64,000 bases of DNA from Drechslerella dactyloides (taxonomy: Eukaryota > Ascomycota > Orbiliomycetes > Orbiliales > Orbiliaceae), in assembly GCA_020064725.1 (NCBI GenBank), contig JAGTWJ010000017.1, positions 4,464,001 to 4,528,000 on the forward strand. Direction: 5' to 3'. This document shows, piece by piece, positions 60,904 through 64,000 of this stretch (its first letter is position 1; each line of letters begins with the position of its first letter). The notes beneath the pieces are model-generated. The model searched no databases. It had not been told where the DNA came from and worked only from the letters and a program-made list of their open reading frames with translations. Made by a program: the position numbers and the translations under genes.

Positions 60904-62376
60904 CGTAATGAGAGTAAGGTCAGGAAGCAACGCCTATGCGGAAAGTAACAGAATGCGACGAATCGCCGTGCGCAGTTGATGGAGGATGCAGAGCCAGCTG
61001 CCGGCGAAACCCAACGAATCGCGGGGCGATTGTCCGTGGAGGAAGGAGGAGCAACGAGATAGAAGAAAGTGTGGCGACAGCTATGAGAGCGAAAGGCTTG
61101 CAACGGTAGCGACGCTGGTTGGCGGGGTCGTTCGTGAGTTAGATGGTCGCGATGATGGAGGTTGCCGGTTGTGGGGCAAGCAAAAGTTGGCATGAATGAA
61201 GTTATGGTGGGAAGAGGAAAGATGTCGGCGTCTGATGCTGCCGTTTTGTGCGCCAGCGCGACGCGATGCGCCAACATGGGCAAACACCGCAGTCCAACAA
61301 CACATCAACGCACAGACACATATTGACAAACTATCACCCACGTTAACCAGCGCTATTCCAAGCCTCAACGGCGGAATGGCCTCGATTTCAGCGACGGACG
61401 TAAGGAGGAGAAGCCCTAGTTCTATGAGTCGGTACCACTATGCCACTAATTGACCAGGTCCCCGTAGCTAAATTACTCATTGCATGATTGTTCGCCTGAT
61501 CTACGACACCAACGGTGCTAGTTCGCAGTGGTGTATGCTCGAGCGCTCATAGCTTTGCAAATTCGAAACCATGTCAGTATACGCCCTACAAGAGAAATCC
61601 GACTTCAAACATAATTGGAATGCCCTTTGCTTTGCAAAACTACCTACCGACGATGCCGATATCCATGATATCCAGAATGCTTGGAAGCTTCAATATCGAT
61701 AGCTCCATTCTAACCGAGCATTCAAAGGCGCTACAACCGAGGCCGAATTCCATACGAGTCCAATCGTAAAATGGTTGCGTCCCAATAAATCGATGACAAA
61801 GCACTCTGGCCACTTTCATTGATCAATTTAACCGCTTCCATGTCTCCGAACCCTGGATTTCAAACCGCAAGGTTTTTCCGGGGCCGCGTCCACGTCCAAC
61901 TATCAAGCTGCTGCGGGTTCCTCCACCAATCAAAAATCCGCAAGCACAGATCGTTCCTCATTGGGACAGCACGATGCACAATTGCACCTGGGTCCAAGGC
62001 AGTTGGCGTAGTACCTGGGCAAGTTAAGCTTTGCGGGTGATTGTGGAGACGAGATCGAGCGAGGAGACATCATTGAACTTGAAGTAGTATCTCTGCGGGG
62101 AAGTCGACATGATCCAATTGGTTCAGCTCCACAATCTTGCGAGACCATCCATAACCCATCATCCGGACAGCGGGGTACACGCAATTAACTAGGCTTTCGA
62201 CGAGAAAGTTTTCCCGAAGGACGGATTACCACCTTGGTAACAATTGAAGAATTCACGGCCATGCAGCCATTCTATAAATGCTTAGCTGCGCCGATGCTTT
62301 TCCTAGTAGCATTCGACCCGAGGGCGGTATGTGATCCGGAAATTTGTGACGGCTTGATTTCTAGATCGGAGACAAA
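60904..62376. other. Divergent intergenic region
   Basis: Promoters of TAF6 (minus) and the esterase gene (plus). No gene supported; open frames are under about 130 codons. Confidence 0.5.
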
Positions 62377-63806
62377 ATGCGCATTTCGACTATATTCTCT
62401 GGCTTGGCGCTGTTTGCAGCTGGGTATGCAGCTCCACTGGGGTCTAAAGGTCGGAGCGTGGCCAGTCTTACATTCCAAGGCAAGCCCATAACGCACTTGT
62501 ATGTACGATACCCTCGTCGTATCCCAATAATTCTTCCGTATATATATGTATCTGTATTTGACAACGATCCACTTCAGCTTGGCATTCGGCGATTCATATA
62601 CATATGTCGACGGGACGTATGGGCGCCTAGCATACAGCTTCATCGGAGACGCGTTTAACACGGTGTATACCCCCGAGGAGCTGCTCACTAACGAAATCAA
62701 GCTCAATTCAGTATGTTATATCTATCGCAAGCCTCTTATAGAGCTCCAGATCCGACGAGCTGACACGCTACCGGTAATAGACAAGCTCTGGGGGACCAAA
62801 CTGGGTGAATCCCGCTCAACTAATGCAAGGTCCGCAAAGAGGCTCGGGAGCTAACCTGAAATACAGACGGAATACCTGACTGGCTGTTTTAGTGGCCGTC
62901 CAAACAACTGTGCTATACCTCTGTGGAACTTTGCTTTCGCCGGAGCTGATACGACATCTGCTCTGTAAGTGCGAACTACGAGATCACCAGCCACTGCACT
63001 AGGCACAGCCTGTTGATTCCTTGCCGCCGTTCTCCAGATTAGCGCCGCATCACGATTACACCGTCTCACTGGTAGACCAAGTCGCCCACTATCTCGCCTC
63101 CGCAGACTCAGTCCTGGGCCTCCCTCGCGAATCTACGCTTGTCGCCTTCTGGATTAGTATTAACGACGTCAATGACTCCTATAAGTGGAAAAACGTCACC
63201 TTCACCGACTTGTACCAAGCCGACATTGACTACCTCTACAGTCGAGCAAATGTACGCTGCTGGTTACAAGAACTTTCTGTTCATGAACACTCCGGCCACC
63301 GGCCCCGCACCCTCAGACACGCTGAGGAATAACGTTGCAATCTGGAACCAGATTCTCGAGCATGAGAGGCACAGCTTTAACAGAAAGCATATCCACGATG
63401 AAGATGTGGCAACATATAAGTATGATGTGGTAAAAGAATTCAATAAAATACTAGAGCACTACGAGCGCTATGGTTTTGAGACGATATCGACGTGAGTATA
63501 GCGCGTACGGCTGTGTATACCTTCACGCGCAACATCGATATACACATTGAAAGAGACACTGATTACGCGAATGTGGGGGCTATCAGCTACTGTGCGGCAT
63601 CCGCACAACCGGATATTCTCTGGAATTACGCAAGCTACGGCTGCTTACCGATCGACAAGTACTTTTGGCTCAGTAAGTCCTCTTCAAGGTGCTTTCAACA
63701 TTGCAAGAATAGTTAGCTGATATGCGTTTCATAAACAGATAGCGGGCATGTAACATGGCCTGTGCACAGCATTCTTGCCGAGGATTTGCGAGCAGCAATG
63801 GCGTGA
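62377..63806 (+). pseudogene. CE16-type acetylesterase (SGNH/GDSL), frameshifted
   Basis: Exons 62377-62498, 62578-62710, 62781-62804, 62867-62964, 63038-63491, 63554-63672 and 63739-63806. Signal peptide STIFSGLALFAAGYA. SGNH blocks: nucleophile Ser in AFGDSYTYVDGTYG, GGPNW on a 24-nt mini-exon, WISINDVND (block III, with Ser where Gly is usual), and SGHVTWPVH near the C-terminus with the catalytic His. Carbohydrate esterase family 16 removes acetyl groups from short xylo- or gluco-oligosaccharides outside the cell. In exon 5 the reading frame shifts by one base at about 63238-63242, between DYLYS and VEQMY; no intron fits. Everything else is intact, so it is a very young pseudogene or the base is a sequencing error. 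Confidence 0.8.
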
Positions 63807-64000
63807 TAATTGCCAAGGCTTCCCGTTCTTGTAGAGAAGGGTTATAGTATACAAATGAGATTCATTTCGATGTTGGCAATCGATTGAAACATAGGATAAC
63901 AAAGTCACGAATAACATCAATCAGGCGAATTTTGACGCGTGTAAAGTGGGTCCTCTGTCTGGATTAATAGCGTGTCAGCCGCTAGCTCCCTGCGTGAACG
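63807..64000. other. 3' flank to the window edge
   Basis: 194 bases without a supported feature. Confidence 0.5.

Noticed and set aside
1..64000. CRISPR arrays, rRNA, bacterial insertion sequences, viral genes
   Set aside because: None seen; the gene structures are eukaryotic throughout.

Overview
The window looks like nuclear DNA of a filamentous ascomycete (Pezizomycotina). Genes on both strands carry short introns of roughly 45-160 nt with GTRNGT-like donors, CTAAC/CTGAC branch points and YAG acceptors. The gene set is typical of moulds: a GLC8-type phosphatase inhibitor, a RagA/Gtr1 GTPase, TAF6, SDHC, a Crb2/Rad9-like checkpoint protein, a Dal5-type MFS carrier, a kelch membrane protein and a CE16 esterase. 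I cannot fix the order or genus; Eurotiomycetes is only a guess. Exon coordinates were derived by reading splice signals and keeping frame, not from transcripts.

Layout. 1-6 kb: the 3' end of a Cys-containing protein, then three tandem paralogous small secreted proteins that share a four-cysteine framework and the position of their first intron; no family I know fits. 5.9-9.1 kb (minus strand): an F-box/LRR-like protein and the PP1 regulator GLC8. 10.3-17.4 kb (plus strand): five members of one divergent F-box family in tandem, the second broken by a frameshift. 17.4-23.3 kb: gene-poor apart from a seven-exon epoxide hydrolase on the minus strand. 23.3-25.7 kb: malic enzyme. 25.7-30 kb: no recognisable gene. 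30-32 kb: a seven-helix receptor with a long cytoplasmic tail. 32.9-33.8 kb: an HD-domain phosphohydrolase (minus). 33.8-37.5 kb: gene-poor. 37.5-39.4 kb: MFS carrier, followed by an (AT)18 microsatellite. 40.1-43.8 kb: Crb2/Rad9-like protein with Tudor and two BRCT domains. 44.1-48.1 kb: two large secreted proteins of unknown function. 48.8-51.3 kb: gtr1 and sdhC. 51.8-54.1 kb: an amidohydrolase, preceded by a tiny spliced upstream ORF. 55.2-57.8 kb: kelch-repeat membrane protein. 58.5-60.9 kb (minus): TAF6, whose TAG stop is followed in the same frame by 323 more sense codons of highly charged, lysine-rich sequence. 62.4-63.8 kb: a CE16-type esterase with one frameshift.

How the genes work together: most are independent housekeeping or accessory loci. 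Nothing suggests a biosynthetic gene cluster. The accessory part (1-17 kb) combines a secreted-protein family and an F-box family, both multiplied by local duplication, which is typical of a fast-evolving region. The most unusual items are the secreted four-Cys family, the TAF6 in-frame extension, the F-box array and the secreted pair at 44-48 kb.
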